Position numbers and translations under genes: made by a program
Assembly (NCBI GenBank): GCA_011109175.1
Contig: RDEW01000009.1
Coordinates: 516,875 to 580,874 of the forward strand
Direction of reading: 5' to 3'
DNA from: Dicyema japonicum
Lineage: Eukaryota > Dicyemida > Rhombozoa > Dicyemidae
Length of the DNA stretch: 64,000 bases
Shown: one piece after another, positions 43,962 to 55,789 of the stretch
How positions within the stretch are numbered: position 1 is the first letter of the stretch
How the letters are laid out: every line of letters starts with the position of its first letter
Notes under the pieces: generated by a model
What the model saw: the letters and a program-made list of their open reading frames with translations, nothing else
Databases searched by the model: none
Told to the model about the DNA's origin: nothing

Positions 43962-46455
43962 GCAGATTAGATTATTTAGGAATTTGGGCTTCGATAATTC
44001 TAGCCTCAATATAATGTTTGGAAGAAGATAAGGGGATATTTCGCGGATAATCTCGGTGTAGAGTCGTAAGTAATAGCGGGAGTTACTGGAATTAAGTAAA
44101 GGCTGTACAAAACGCGAAATGTGACTGTTTTGATGACAGTTCTGTTAATACCCATTTATGGGACACTGTGGTATGGTTTCTTTAATATTATTTGAATTTC
44201 GTTTTTCGTATTGTTTATTATATAATATTTAATAAACATTAATTTTAATAACTCGATATTAATGGATATGACAGTCAGTGGAGACCAGGGTAAATTCTTC
44301 AGATTTTAACGGAAGTGTTTAAAAGTGGGTAGAGTGGTATTTCTGTCTTGTGGGGATAGTTCATTCATGAGTGGAGGAAATGCTACCCTGAACCACCTGG
44401 ACTTTATGTCAAAGTGAAGCGTCTTTGAAGCGAGTTGTCTTGGCGGCCTTCTTAATGGTCACCAGCTTGCTGCATGTTAAGGAAGCTGTCTTGGATCAAA
44501 AATTCTAAGATAAGGGGACACATGAGAGTCAGTTCATCGAAGATGAATATTTTATTGCCCACTCATTACTATCACTGAGGGTACCACACTAAAGGTTTCG
44601 TAATGTCCTCTCGAAAAGATGTCTGTGATAATCTTTGTGTGGATATGAATATCCTAGTAAAGTGTACCACTGAGTCTCAAAGTAATTCCTAACCATCCTT
44701 TTACCCCCACAATCCAGTCAGAGAAAGGATTGCGACACTGAGATATCAATAGGCTAAATTGGGGGTACCATAGACATTATATATTCGTAGTTAACATTTC
44801 CTAGTGGAATTCTCTACTCAGTCGGATATTTTAATAAACCTAGAAGTTCTGGTGGAGATCTACCTCCACATGGTTTGAGGGAACGTTAAAACCAATATCA
44901 TGACTTGTAGTTTAATTGACAAAACCGAATTGTGTCGCTGTTTATCTTGTCAACCAACTGATTGGCGTCAACTGACATTCATCCTGATCCCATTGAGTGG
45001 CTACGACACATGTTTCGATAATCACCCCCAACGGTTTTTCGCTTTATCTGATAATTTTATAATATTTTTGAACGATTTTGTAGACAATCGAAGCTTTATT
45101 TGACCACCTCAGTGAGAGATCCACCATTTAAGGTTTTCTCATAAATTTGATGACGGTTAGGAGCTTTTCAAATAAATCATGATCAGTCTCTCTGAATAGT
45201 TGGTGTGCTTAATAAACGTCCGTATGCCCTCATCACAGAGAATAAGTTTGAAATTTTCCACACTAACTAATTAATGGTAGACCAAGTTGTTTGAGTATGG
45301 CCTAAATTATCATCTCCCAGATATCTTATAAAGATGGGGCAACATAGAAACAGTACAGATTTTAGAATTCCGTCAGGGTTATCCAGTTTCCACTCCAACA
45401 TAGCACCACAAGGCGCAACGTGGCTTTTTTCATAATACCCCTTTTGGCGATTTAGTGTTCAAAAACCACCCCCAACGGTTATTCGGTGGTGTAATTACAA
45501 GTTCTTAAAGTATTGAATTTCGATAACATAAATAAACACAAAAGATCAACATTATTACTACATAATGATTATTATTGGAAACTATCATCCAATACGTACA
45601 GTTTCTGACGGATGCTTCTCCAGGTTCATTCAATTTGACCTAAATTAGGATCTTACGTACATTTAGAGTATATCTCTAGAGCAGTTCGGTTATACGATAA
45701 GTCCATTTCATCGTTTGTATCAGATATAAGCACTCAGATATCAGATATCACAACTTTTCTGGCAATATTAATTTACATTATCTTTTAACATTAAGGATGC
45801 TGGTGGCCTTGATGTCCCGGTGGGAATAGTCGAGGTTTCTAGTAAATCTGTCAAAAATAACGAGGAACCCATCTCAGAGAAAATCTTTAAGAAAGGTATT
45901 ATGTCAAGGCGATGATCCAACGATCCAAATAGGTGTGTAGTTCAAATTATCTTGAGAGATTTGAGAGGAGTACCAATGTAGTTCTATGATGACTTTGCAT
46001 GAGTTGTTGAGCTGTTCACGAATATTCACGAGCAAAAATATAGTTGAAGGTTAACATTGACCATCTTTATTTAAATCTGCAAAAATTTTAAAATGAGATT
46101 TTATTGCAATGAGGTTTAATTAGATTTATTAAGGATAAACCAAAAAAGAAGTTAATAGTTAATTAGAAGTGTCTAGTTCTCACAGTCACAGAAGCTGAGA
46201 CACTTCCAGGTTACTTTGTTAATGAGGTTTATCATGATTTTGACTAATATAAATCGATCAATATGAGAATAACCAAATATAATTGAAAGGACAACAAACT
46301 GAGATTATTTTCCATTCTTACTGTTATTTTCCTCATTACTTTCCTCATATAGTATGAGATAATGGCTAATCTACCAAGTCACTGTTTTCATAGTTATCCG
46401 TGTTAGTGAAACAAGGAAATCACTTAATATTGACAAAGTCGGTATTTTTACATTC
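43962..46455. other. Long stretch without recognised genes
   Basis: About 2.5 kb with only short frames. Two short blocks share ACCCCCAACGGTT (near 45027 and 45469). No coding motif, tRNA-like box or LINE tail was recognised. Confidence 0.4.
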
Positions 46456-46460
46456 CTAGA

Positions 46461-46530
46461 GGCTTCAACTTAATTATCCTTACTGGTAAGGCAGTTTTCC
46501 AGCTCGTCGCTTCCGAGAAGGCAGCCGAGG
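46461..46530. repeat. 70-bp inverted repeat, left arm
   Basis: Begins GGCTTCAACTTAATTATCCT and is the near-perfect reverse complement of 46957-47026. It appears to be a reversed partial copy of the retroelement that lies on the plus strand at 46957-47575. Confidence 0.85.
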
Positions 46531-46956
46531 AAGTGTGCCTTGTCCAAGGAGGATATGCTGAAACCTGGAAGTAGAAACGATATCGCTTTCGTAAACTAAG
46601 GCTGAGTCCGTCCCATACGATAAGTGTAGTAGTCGGCCAATCTCTGCAGCTCTATTCCAACAGATTTCCAAAATACAGTCTTTCCTCAGCGAGTTGAGGA
46701 AATGGCTAGTTTCGTATAATTCTGTGAGTGGCAAAAAATAAGTACATGGCTTGGGCGCAGTTCGTCCATACCTCCGCAGCTACTGGGAGGAAAAGATTTA
46801 ATCCACGCACTACTTCAAATTTTTCTTCACCATCTTTAAATTTTTTATAACCAGTCAAGGTAAATTTAATATCTGGTTGACCAGCGAATTTGCATTTACT
46901 CTCCTATACGATTATTAAAAAAGTACTTTTCCTTTATATGTACGTAAACAACTACT

Positions 46957-47575
46957 CCTCGGCTGCCCTCTAGGAAACGACGAGCTGGAAAACTGCCTTA
47001 CCAGTAAGGATAATGAAATTGAAGCCTTTACAAAGAGAGTATCATCTTTGGATCCAAATTTGTCTTTCATCTTGCTCAAGAAATGTATTTCCGTGTCGAA
47101 GATGATGTACATTTTGAGATGTTCACCATGTTTTGAACACCGGAAAGCACTATTGTCGGCTGGGATTTCCGGCCCAAAAAACCTTTGGGCTTAGACAGAG
47201 GCGACGGGAAGAGGCCGGATGGCATGATGTTGTTCCCATGCTCCTTTGAGAATCACTCGTATGGGACGCAACGTGTGTGGACACTTTCTCAGGGGCCAGA
47301 TCGCTGACGGCGACGCACTCTTCTGGAAACGCAGCCGACCAGGCGGAGGCCAAAAAGATCCGTAAATACGAATCCCTCGGAGACCAATACCATTTCACCG
47401 CCATTGCTGTGGAGACAACTGGAACCGTGAGAGCGAAGACGGAAGCCTTTCTCTCCAGCATTGGAAGCAAATTCGCCTTAAAAAAATGTGAGCCACGGGA
47501 GAGGCTCTGGTTGAAGCAGAGGCTCGAAATGGTGATTATCAGAGGTGACGCCTTCGCCATTCTGTCGTCCTAGTT
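46957..47575 (+). pseudogene. YLDD-type retroelement, C-terminal half
   Basis: The first part (46957-47110) encodes LGCPLGNDELENCLTSKDNE and SLDPNLSFILLKKCISVSKM, then LRCSPCFEHRKAL. These are typical of the region after the RT active site. After a gap, 47195-47575 encodes GDGKRPDGMMLFPC and, in another frame, DTFSGARSLTATHSSGNAAD. It then runs continuously through AEAKKIRKYESLGDQYHFTA and IAVETTGTVRAKTEAFLSSI to the stop. This is the best preserved copy of the family's C-terminal nuclease-like domain here, with one frame break near 47260. Confidence 0.65.
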
Positions 47576-47622
47576 ATTTTTGAAAAAATTAAATTTTGAT
47601 TAAAAAAATATATAAAAAAAAT

Positions 47623-47678
47623 TTATACGACGCCAATAAAATTTAATTTTCTTTGTATTTGATAATTTTAAGCATAAA
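47623..47678 (+). repeat. Direct repeat flanking a LINE, left copy
   Basis: Contains ACGACGCCAATAAAATTTAA and TTTGATAATTTTAAGC. About 90% identical to 49875-49930. It lies just upstream of the LINE at 47690. Confidence 0.75.
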
Positions 47679-47689
47679 TCAACTTTATT

Positions 47690-49590
47690 AATAACCTGTA
47701 ATAATAATAATTAATAACCTGAATAACGTGATCTTATTGGGAAGAAAAATATTTATCCCAAGATGCTCCTTCAGGCGGTACAACGATAAACTAGATCGAG
47801 AAACAAGAGCCCTCATCAAAGAAGGGAGTCAGCTTATAAGGAATCTTTCACTTTTCCCAGGTAGGAAAAGCCAAATCAAGAGCCTCAACGACGCAGTTGC
47901 ACAGAGATTGAAATCATTTTAAAGGAATGAATGGGAAAGCAGAATCAGAGGTCTTTGCAAGCATAACTCTACCCATTACATGTGGAAGACCATTAAAAAG
48001 CTCGGACCACATACAAAACCCAATAACACAGGCCAACCAAATGTCCAAGAACTAAACAACCTAATGAAGTTTTATGTCGGAATCAGCCACAAGAAATTCC
48101 TGAAAACCAGCCATTCCTTTACGTCCACGAAGCCAAAAAGGTCTTCTTCATTATATTGCTTATCACACTCCGATATTTGGAATGAAATCAAAAATACAAA
48201 ATCTTCCCTCTCCTGCGGTCCTGATCTGATTCCGGCTATTCTGCTCAATTATCTCGGCCCAATTGGAATAGAAGCGCTCCGGAACATCTTTAACTTTTCA
48301 ATAAACCATAACCAAATTCCAGACATCTGGAAACAGTCCAACATACGCCCAATTCTCAAGCCTGGAAGGCCGAAGAACGATCCCTCTTCGTACAGACCCC
48401 TTGCACTATTATGCTCATCCTCGAAGCTCCTGGAAAAACTCGTTCTACACATCATTTACCCCGCCTTTCCCCTTACACATCTCCAACATGGTTTCAGGAG
48501 AGACCGATCTACTTCAACTCACCTCATTGAACCAGTTTATTATTGAAGGCTTTTCTGCAAAACCACATCTAAAATCGGTTTTATGCTTGACCTACAAAAG
48601 GCCTTCGATTCTGTATCCAGAAAAATCCTCACTCAAAAAATATTTAGACTATCCATCAACTCGAACATAAAATTATGGCATTTAAATTTCCTCAGCGGAA
48701 GGAGAGGGCGTGTATGCTTGTATGGGATTCGATCAGTCTCAAGATTACTTCCAAATGGAGTTCTCCAAGGCTCCCCTTGTCTCCTGCCCTATTTAACTTA
48801 TACCTTTCCGACATTCCCAACCCAGTTATGGAAGACTAAAATTCTCGCCTTGCTGATGACCTACTCATTATTTCACGTATAAAGACCTCACGAATGCTTC
48901 AAAAAAAGTACAAGTCTTGCTTCAAATTCAAATTTGGCTACATCAAAACCGGATAAACATATCTCCCGAAAAATCCTCCATCACTCTATTTACCTCGGAT
49001 AAAAGACTCGAAAGATGTATCGTTGATCTATTCCTGGAGAACGAAAAAATCCCTTTTACGAACAACTCTAAAATTCTGGGGGTCACTTTTGATGCGCACA
49101 TGCGTTTTTCTGCTTATATTAAAAAGACCATTGGAACTTGTCAGAGGAAAATAGGTTTAGTAAAAACCATATTTCGTGGAATAAAAAAGCCATTCCCTGC
49201 TCTCGGTATTCTCTATAACAATTCATCGAGCCAACTATCAGTTACGCCTGTGCAACATGGGGAATAAATCTCTCGTGGACAAACCGTGTTAAAGTTGATA
49301 ACACCTTATTTCGAGCTGCGATTACCATAATGCACTTTGAAAAGCTGAAAAGATTCTTCCTAGTCCCTTTGACCACCTTATTGAGCAAAACGGCAAGAGC
49401 TTCTTGACATTAACCCTCCAGCAAGACCTGTCGTCGACAGTCTGTCCTGTATCAAGTTTCCAGAAGCACATCACCCCAGTTAGCTTTCTCACGAACACTG
49501 TCCCCCGCCCATACCGTGAATGTGTCGGGTCAAAAGTCCAGCATCGGGAGAAGCTGAGAAAACTCTTCAGGATTGTCGGGATCACCTAAT
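47690..49590 (+). mobile_element. APE-type LINE, reverse transcriptase and 3' end
   Basis: The 5' part (47728-47920) is the post-endonuclease linker. 47980-48546 is RT palm/finger sequence with ILKPGRPKNDPSSYRPLALL and LQHGFRRDRSTSTHL. 48583-48740 carries MLDLQKAFDSVSRKILTQKI and FLSGRRGRVCLYG, followed by QGSP. The ADDLLIISR active-site region is at 48850-48880 in another frame. 48917-49267 encodes the thumb (ILGVTFDAHMRFSAYIKKTI). The C-terminus runs to about 49560. The tail GGGATCACCTAATTAATTTC at 49577-49600 is the family 3' end. At least four frame breaks make it dead, but it is the longest LINE copy here. Confidence 0.75.
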
Positions 49591-49874
49591 TAATTTCAAC
49601 AAATTAACTATTGGTGTTTTTTGGCTAAATAAAAAAACCGCAACATGTTTTATTTTATTAAATCTAAAAAAAATTCCGCATACAGTTTTCTAATTTATAA
49701 GTTTTTTTTTAAATTAATGTAATTTTTGTTTCATATTAAAATAAATCAACCCCCTTAGATTTTTTTATCGTTAATTCTAATTTTTCGGTCCCATGAAGGC
49801 TCTATATTTTTCTTTTCACTCACTAAGAATTAAAGATCCTATAATTAAGTAATCTCAATTGCCAAGATTTATAA

Positions 49875-49930
49875 GTGGTTTTACGACGCCAATAAAATTT
49901 AATTTTCTGTTTCTTTGATAATTTTGAGCG
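49875..49930 (+). repeat. Direct repeat flanking a LINE, right copy
   Basis: Partner of 47623-47678 (same ACGACGCCAATAAAATTTAA core), located 290 bp beyond the LINE tail. Confidence 0.75.
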
Positions 49931-50017
49931 TAAATGTTAAAGTCTATATTTCTCGAAGTGTGTTCAGAATAAGGCAAAGAGCAGAAAGGGATTAATTAAT
50001 TTAATTTATTAACCCCG

Positions 50018-50320
50018 GATACACCGAGAAAGAAGTTAAAGTAAACAACTAATTAAGTGTATCCAGTTTCCACTTCTACAGAAACGAAGTCCATCCGGAA
50101 TCAGCATAAAAGGTAAGACGTCTATTACATGCAGTTGTGGGAACCCCTCCAGTGGAGTGGGGGAGAGCAAATGATCCTTTTTCGTGCCGGCCTGGCACTG
50201 GGCGTCACCTAGACAGGTGGATCACATGACGCCACTCTAATGGAAGAGACAGGAGGAACAGATAAGAAGGCAGAAAACTTCAACCAATTAACCACGCAAC
50301 ACAACATGGCGCCACGCGGC
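50018..50320 (-). repeat. SINE with LINE-type tail
   Basis: The left end TTAACCCCGGATACACCGAG and AACTAATTAAGTGTATCC is the LINE 3' end seen at 14690-14745. The body has GCCTGGCACTGGGCGTCACC and ACAGGTGGATCACATGACGC, blocks shared with the other SINEs. The head at 50280-50320 is tRNA-like but weak. Confidence 0.55.
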
Positions 50321-50443
50321 AGAAAGGGATACATCAATCAAGTAGGTTACGAAATTGCAACTGATGCAAAGCAACAAACAACATAAATCCACTATTATTT
50401 AATTAAATTCAAAATATAAAAAACAATAATTATTTTATAAAAT

Positions 50444-51596
50444 TCAACAAAGCAGTTTTTTAGTAACAATTTCATAAATAATTTTTCTCCTCACAAAAGG
50501 AATGTCCGCCTAAAACAAACAAACAGACTACCTGAGCATATAACAGAGGTTTAAACCGAGACAACAGTTCTGCACTTGCACACAAAAACACTCCACAATC
50601 ATTCCCATTCTTCTGCTGAGGACTGTCCTACTTAATCAAACACCAATAGAAACGTCTGGGGCAATCAGCGTCCACTGGTATTTCTCAAACCTGTAGTTCT
50701 CGGGTTTCTTATCATTGAACTCTTCTTCCAGGTAATTTCTAATATATAAGGCCACTACAGAATCAAATTGAGTATTTTTGAAAAACCAGATCCGCTCATT
50801 CCTTCAAGGGAGTCGTAGTAGTTGATGACCCTCTTCACCATATCAACAGCCTTCATTAAATTTGACTAAAACCACAAGACACCAATGAATGCTCAGATGG
50901 ATAGGGATAATCAGCAAGTCCAGGGAAAATATATTCACGTTTTGTCTCTTAGTCCATCTTCTTACTCCCGAAAACCCAGCTGTACTCAATTTTGGGTAAA
51001 AAAACGTGTTAAAACAAAAAGTTTTCGCCAGAATATTTGAAGAAACGGCAATATTAACTTGAAACGTGGCAGATCTCGAATTAATGAGGTTTAGGTAAAA
51101 ATTTATGACCTAGAGGACTCAATATCAACTATTACATCGTTATTCAGCCAATTGTTTGGCATCAGAGTATGGATATCGTCAATAGTGAGATCAACACCGA
51201 ACTCAGAGTAGGACTTGTGCAGGCACGTGTCTACAACTTCTTCCATTTCGGGTGTCAACGCTGAATTTGAAAAAATCCCTAACCTGACCATAGACAAGGA
51301 ATGATTCTTTTATAGGGGACAAAGGTGGTCGCAGAAATATTTAGCTTGCGGTCAATCAGAGCAGAGAGATCTTCCATCAATTCCGACCTTTCCTTAGAAA
51401 GTTTGGAAATGAAAGATTTTATGTGTTTTACAGTCTCCTCCCTTATTTGAGAATCATCACCGCTGTAAAAACTTAAATGAAAATGTTACGTCGAGTAGTA
51501 AATGGGTCCTTCCAATATTTCTTGTGATTTCTCAGAATATGAAGTTCCCACGTCAGATATTGGCGGATTTACTCTGAATTGAGTTAATATTGTCAT
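50444..51596 (-). CDS. SENP/Ulp1 SUMO protease
   Basis: A cysteine protease that matures SUMO and removes it from proteins in the nucleus. Reading on the minus strand: TPEMEEVVDTCLHKSYSE; LTIDDIHTLMPNNWLNND joined over intron 51110-51135 to VINFYLNLINSRS; FNTFFYPKLSTAGF; LIIPIHLSIHWCLV with the catalytic His; NYYDSLEG with the catalytic Asp; QKNGNDCGVFLC with the catalytic Cys; and the C-terminal PFVRRKIIYEIVTKKLL. Other introns are 50510-50531, 50616-50641, 50739-50758 and 50851-50872. The catalytic triad is complete and the order matches SENP1/2. The 5' end is uncertain. The ATG at 51596 is a candidate, with a charged region of about 100 residues before the protease domain, much shorter than in vertebrates. 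Confidence 0.85.
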
Positions 51597-52035
51597 ACAA
51601 AGAGGATTTGTTTGAATTCTCGAATTTTATAGTAGAGTTTAGTGGAAGAATTTTATTCTTGACATCCGATTGAGTGGAATTTTGATTTTTTAAAGATTTG
51701 TTATATTGACGAAAGTAATCATTTAATTTGAAATAAGCTGACCTTTGGAGATTCTACATTTGATCGAAAAAACTACAGAATAAACTGCACTCCGCCTGTC
51801 ACACATGGCTTAGCAAATTTAAATTTGTTTAAAATTTAAATAATTTCTTAATTTTTTAAATCATAATGAATTTAAACAATTTTTTTTAAAAATCTTTGAA
51901 AATTTATGTAAAGTCTATTCATGAAATTTTTTGGTCTTCTGGCTGAACGTAACGATGATGAATATGTTCCATACATCTTGGAGCGGTAAATCAATATATA
52001 TCCCCTCGTGCTCTTTGTCTAGGCATTTTGGGTCT
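51597..52035. other. AT-rich flank of the SENP gene
   Basis: Possible further 5' exons of the SENP gene cannot be excluded. Otherwise nothing recognised. Confidence 0.3.
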
Positions 52036-52828
52036 TCAAGTAGTCCAGATTGTAACCTTTAGGATGCGGTTTTGATTAGTTACTGCTTTCCTTCTAATTC
52101 TCACTAATGACCAGGGTTTCTTTAATGAGATTTTGGCAATTACTATTTTGTGGACACTGCCGATGATTGATCCTCCATAGGCCGGAGCATCCGTTATAAT
52201 ACAGCGGTCTTTTTGCCTATAATCAATCTTATTATAAATATTCATGATTTGTCCGTCATGCTTTCTCCTGTACTCTCTCTCTGACCATGTTGTCTTGTGT
52301 CTCAATCTTATAATGAGGATGCACGAACGCTGTGTTGTAGAGGAATAGACTGTTTACCTGGCAGAAGTAGCCAGTAGGGTTCCCGGAAAGTTTCTTCTTC
52401 TGCCAATTAATGTTTCTTCGGACGTAATCTGAGTGCCCATTTTCACGTTAGGTCTTCCGTAATTAGTGTTGAGTGTGCAAGTGTGCACAGATTATTATAA
52501 AAGTCTTCAACCTCCTCATGGTTCATATTAAGCCATCCAGTAGGGTTAAGATTTTCCAGTTTTATTTGTAGTATGCCAATTCTGTCGTTTACACTCCAGT
52601 AACGGTAAATTCTCTGGAGTAAGTTATTCCTTAAAGCGAATCTCAACTAATAGTGCCTAGATCCTCCGGGAGTAAGATTAGCCTGAGATCTCCGTGTTGT
52701 TCTTCTATCCCGTTGGTTATTTTTTTCTCTTGAAGACATCCGAGAGATACTTTGTATCTCGAGAGGTCTTCGCAAAGTTCTCTTCTTTTCCAGGTAGATA
52801 CTGGTGCATTATAGTACCCCCTAAGCAC
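52036..52828 (-). pseudogene. APE endonuclease domain of a LINE
   Basis: Three minus-strand frames in order make up an endonuclease domain. The first (52828-52643) begins the fold with TWKRRELCEDLSRYKVSLGC and LQE. The second (52646-52443) has FALRNNLLQRIYRYWSVNDR and a following FYNNL. The third (52305-52036) ends it with NIYNKIDYRQKDRCIITDAP and HKIVIAKISLKKPWSLV, where the usual SDH is replaced by a GSVH-like sequence. The domain resembles the craniofacial/RTE-BovB-type endonuclease rather than the jockey type. No RT follows downstream. Confidence 0.6.
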
Positions 52829-52885
52829 TTTTAGTACCCCCTTAGCAAATATAGTACCCCTAAGAAATTATAGTACCCTCTAAGT
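52808..52885 (+). repeat. Short tandem repeat, about 20-bp unit, four copies
   Basis: Four tandem units of the type TATAGTACCCCCTAAGCA lie end to end, with unit lengths of 19-24 and small differences. Confidence 0.8.
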
Positions 52886-53559
52886 ATTTTTTCTTATTTT
52901 GCTAAAATTACTAATTTTTTAGTAGTCTTTGAAAATTAGGAAGAATTGTTTTTCTAAATAGTTTCTTATAATTTTGTGAGTGGCAAGAAATAAGTTCAGT
53001 GGATTTGCGTGCAAGGACGTTCATGTTGAGGTGAATAACGTTTAGGAATGTGGGGCCTGGGGTTCTGTTCGATGCTAGAGTTAAACTGGTAACCAATTTT
53101 TGCCACGTGAAGGTGAACCACATTGAAAATCCTTGAAATATCCCATGGTGCACAGGATTCATGTCACCAGCCCAACTTCGATCAGTTGACTTACTGGTCA
53201 CTACACTAAAATTATTCCAAAGACCAAGGGTAAAACCAAACTAACTAATTTCTTGATCCGTAAGCGTTCCAGCAGAACCATCACCCAACCGCAATGATCC
53301 AGAGAGCGTTGTCCGAGGAGTTGAGAATTCCAGAACTCGTCGCCAGGAGCGAAATTGCCTCCCGGTGGAATGAATAGCCACATGGCACCATGTGGTACCG
53401 CTCGAATGGCTAGGCTGTTTCCCCTGACGGTAGAATCGAAGTTATCCAATCTCTCGTTAATCCTAGGTGACTTTTTGGACCATTAAGGCCGATCCGACGG
53501 ACTAGGTCGTCCGCTTATTGGGAAAGGATTTTTATCAACACAGAAAATGGACCCACTAA

Positions 53560-54046
53560 CATACAACTCTGGGACGTGGGAATTTCGAAAACGGACGAAC
53601 AAAACCTTGACTCCTTTCACAGAAGGCAACTTCGGTCTCTCTTGGGACTAAAGTGGCCAATGCGTGTAGGGAGTGAAAATTTATATAGAAGATGCGGTTC
53701 CGGACCTCTGAGCACCATGATCATGAAGGCTCGCTGGAGATTGTTTGGCCATATTCTCAGATTGGAACAAGACACGCCAGCAAACGTCGTCATGGAAGAA
53801 TACTTCGATACGTCAGGGGAGAAGTTCAGAGGTCGTCCAAGAATAACTCTTCCGGAAGTCCTTAATGGTGACCTGAGATCAGTAACCAGACTACTAAAGG
53901 ACGGTGAAGACCTTAGTAGTCTGCGGCACTTGGCATCGGACAGGAGGGGATGGGAAAGGCTAATTAAGAGGATTGTTCAGACGCGGCACGAATAGAATTA
54001 TAATTTATATGATTCTATGTAGTTGCTTATAATAATAATAAGAAAA
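53560..54046 (+). mobile_element. LINE C-terminal module and (TAA)n end
   Basis: An open 139-codon frame encodes NLDSFHRRQLRSLLGLKWPM, ARWRLFGHILRLEQDTPANV, KFRGRPRITLPEVLNGDLRS and SSLRHLASDRRGWERLIKRI. This is the well-known C-terminal region of LINE ORF2 proteins after the RT domain. It is followed by 40 bp of 3' UTR and a TAATAATAATAAG end. The RT is missing upstream, as expected from 5' truncation. It is the best copy of this module and the reference for the pieces at 17790, 35298 and 38380. Confidence 0.7.
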
Positions 54047-54545
54047 TGGACAAAAATGGTCTTCTGAAATACTTCTATACTTCCTTTTTTTTGATCCTCG
54101 AATGACCTGATTCCGGTTCAGAAGCAGTAAATTTTTTTTCTGCCGAAGAAGTCTTCTGGATTTTTTCATAGAAACACCCAATTGTCAGAGTATTTATCGG
54201 CTCCAGGTCGGAGGCGACGTCTCTTATTCGTTTTGATTTCTACATTGGGCAGAAAACGATTTTATGCGAATGGACAAGAAAACCTCCTACATTTCGGTTG
54301 AAAGTTCCACGCATCTAAGATGTTTTGGCTAGACGAGTGACGCCGTCATCTATAGCTAGTGTGGCTCTGTGTATAAGTGCAGTTTAAGAATAATCCATGA
54401 TAAATATCAGACTTAATTTGACTTAAACTCGAATATCACCTCGATCATAAATTTTCAATTGTTTTTGTTCACTAAAATAAATTAAATAATTAAAAAAGCT
54501 GAATATTCTTCCGACAGATGGGGAATATCTAAATACAGAAATATA
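54047..54545. other. Intergenic with weak SINE-like similarity
   Basis: GACGAGTGACGCCGTCATC near 54333 resembles GACGGCGTCACTCGTC in the SINE at 60880-61195 in the opposite orientation. Otherwise nothing recognised. Confidence 0.3.
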
Positions 54546-54549
54546 ACAC

Positions 54550-55640
54550 TTTTATTGGGTAGTAATCATGAAACTGATTTAGCTAGCAATCTTGAGTTTT
54601 ATATTGTGGTTGACGAAGAAACCAAACAATTTTCGGGTTAGTACTTTCATGGAGACAGAGTCGAAGGCCTTCTGTAAATCGACGGGCAAACGACGGTTTC
54701 GAGGTTGCGAGAATTTGTGTTAAGCCCTCGAAGATAAATTGATTAAGGGCAGTGAAATGGGTAGAGGTTGAAAACCTTCTGAATTCATGTTGTGAGAATG
54801 AAAAAGGAAGGGACGTATTATAAGATTAAGCATCAGTTTTCCAATAATTTTGATAAGGTGCATAGTAAAGAGATTGGTCGAAATGATGCAGGATTGTCCT
54901 TAGATTTGCCAGGCTTAAGGATTGTGCTTATATACGACAGTTCCCACCGGGATCACTTAATTAGACGATAACTTTTATCCCATTTCTTGTGATTTGGGGT
55001 TAATAAAATGGTATTCATGTTTATTGAATAGTTGAAATTCACATCAATCCAAGGTATTTTAGTAAGATAACAGGGATAAAATCAGACCAAATGAAAGAGA
55101 AGATCCATCACTGACATCTGAATTTGAGAAAAAGCTGATCGGCTGGGTTCTCTTCGGTCTTATTGACCATTTTCCTGAAACTTTCGTGGCTTATATGGAG
55201 TAATACTTTACAGGTTTGTTACGACTGTGCTGATCGTTTGTTGTCTTGTGTTGAAATTTCCTTTAGGGCCAAATTGTTAGATTGCTCTCCAGACCGTCTG
55301 AGCGGATTTCTGAAATGAGAAGAACGGTACTAGTTTGTCCAATTTGTTGGCTCCAGCTCTTCTAATCCTTTTTGATATTTCTTCATTGAGAGTTTTCTTG
55401 ATTTTTCTGTCCGGGAAAGGAAGGTACATGCCTTATTAGCTGTTCCTTTCTTTAATTAATGATTTAGTGTTAAGATAGAGTTTTTCAGGAATGAATGTTC
55501 TCCGCGCCACGAGAAAAATGCTATTTAAAAAGTCAATAGCTTCATCTATTGAGCTGAATGTCTCCATGTCAAAGTTTAGTAGTGCTGTGGTCAGAAGATA
55601 ATCCACAATGTATCGTCCAAGGTGTGTCCGGTACAAGGTT
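54550..55640 (-). mobile_element. APE-type LINE, degenerate
   Basis: On the minus strand 55636-55436 encodes the post-endonuclease linker (DYLLTTALLNFDMETFSSID). 54930-54600 encodes RT pieces including NPASFRPISLLCTLSKLLE and ALNQFIFEGLTQIL, then a FDSVSMKVLTRKLFG block. A plus-strand LINE tail (CCGGGATCACTTAATTAGAC) at 54945-54965 lies inside, so at least one other insertion is nested here. No intact frame remains. Confidence 0.55.
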
Positions 55641-55789
55641 AAGAGAGAAGATAATGTCCAGGGACGTTGATGATTCGTTTACTTGTAAGGAGTGCTTCCT
55701 GGGATTGTTGAGGAAAGTCAGAGAGGTGAGCTGGTTTATTAAGAACAGCCCTCATGAATCTGAGGCTGTGGTTTTCGTGGTTGTTTAGC

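Noticed and set aside
46461-47026. MITE or foldback transposon
   Set aside because: One arm is coding sequence of a YLDD retroelement, so the inverted repeat is explained by two opposed copies.
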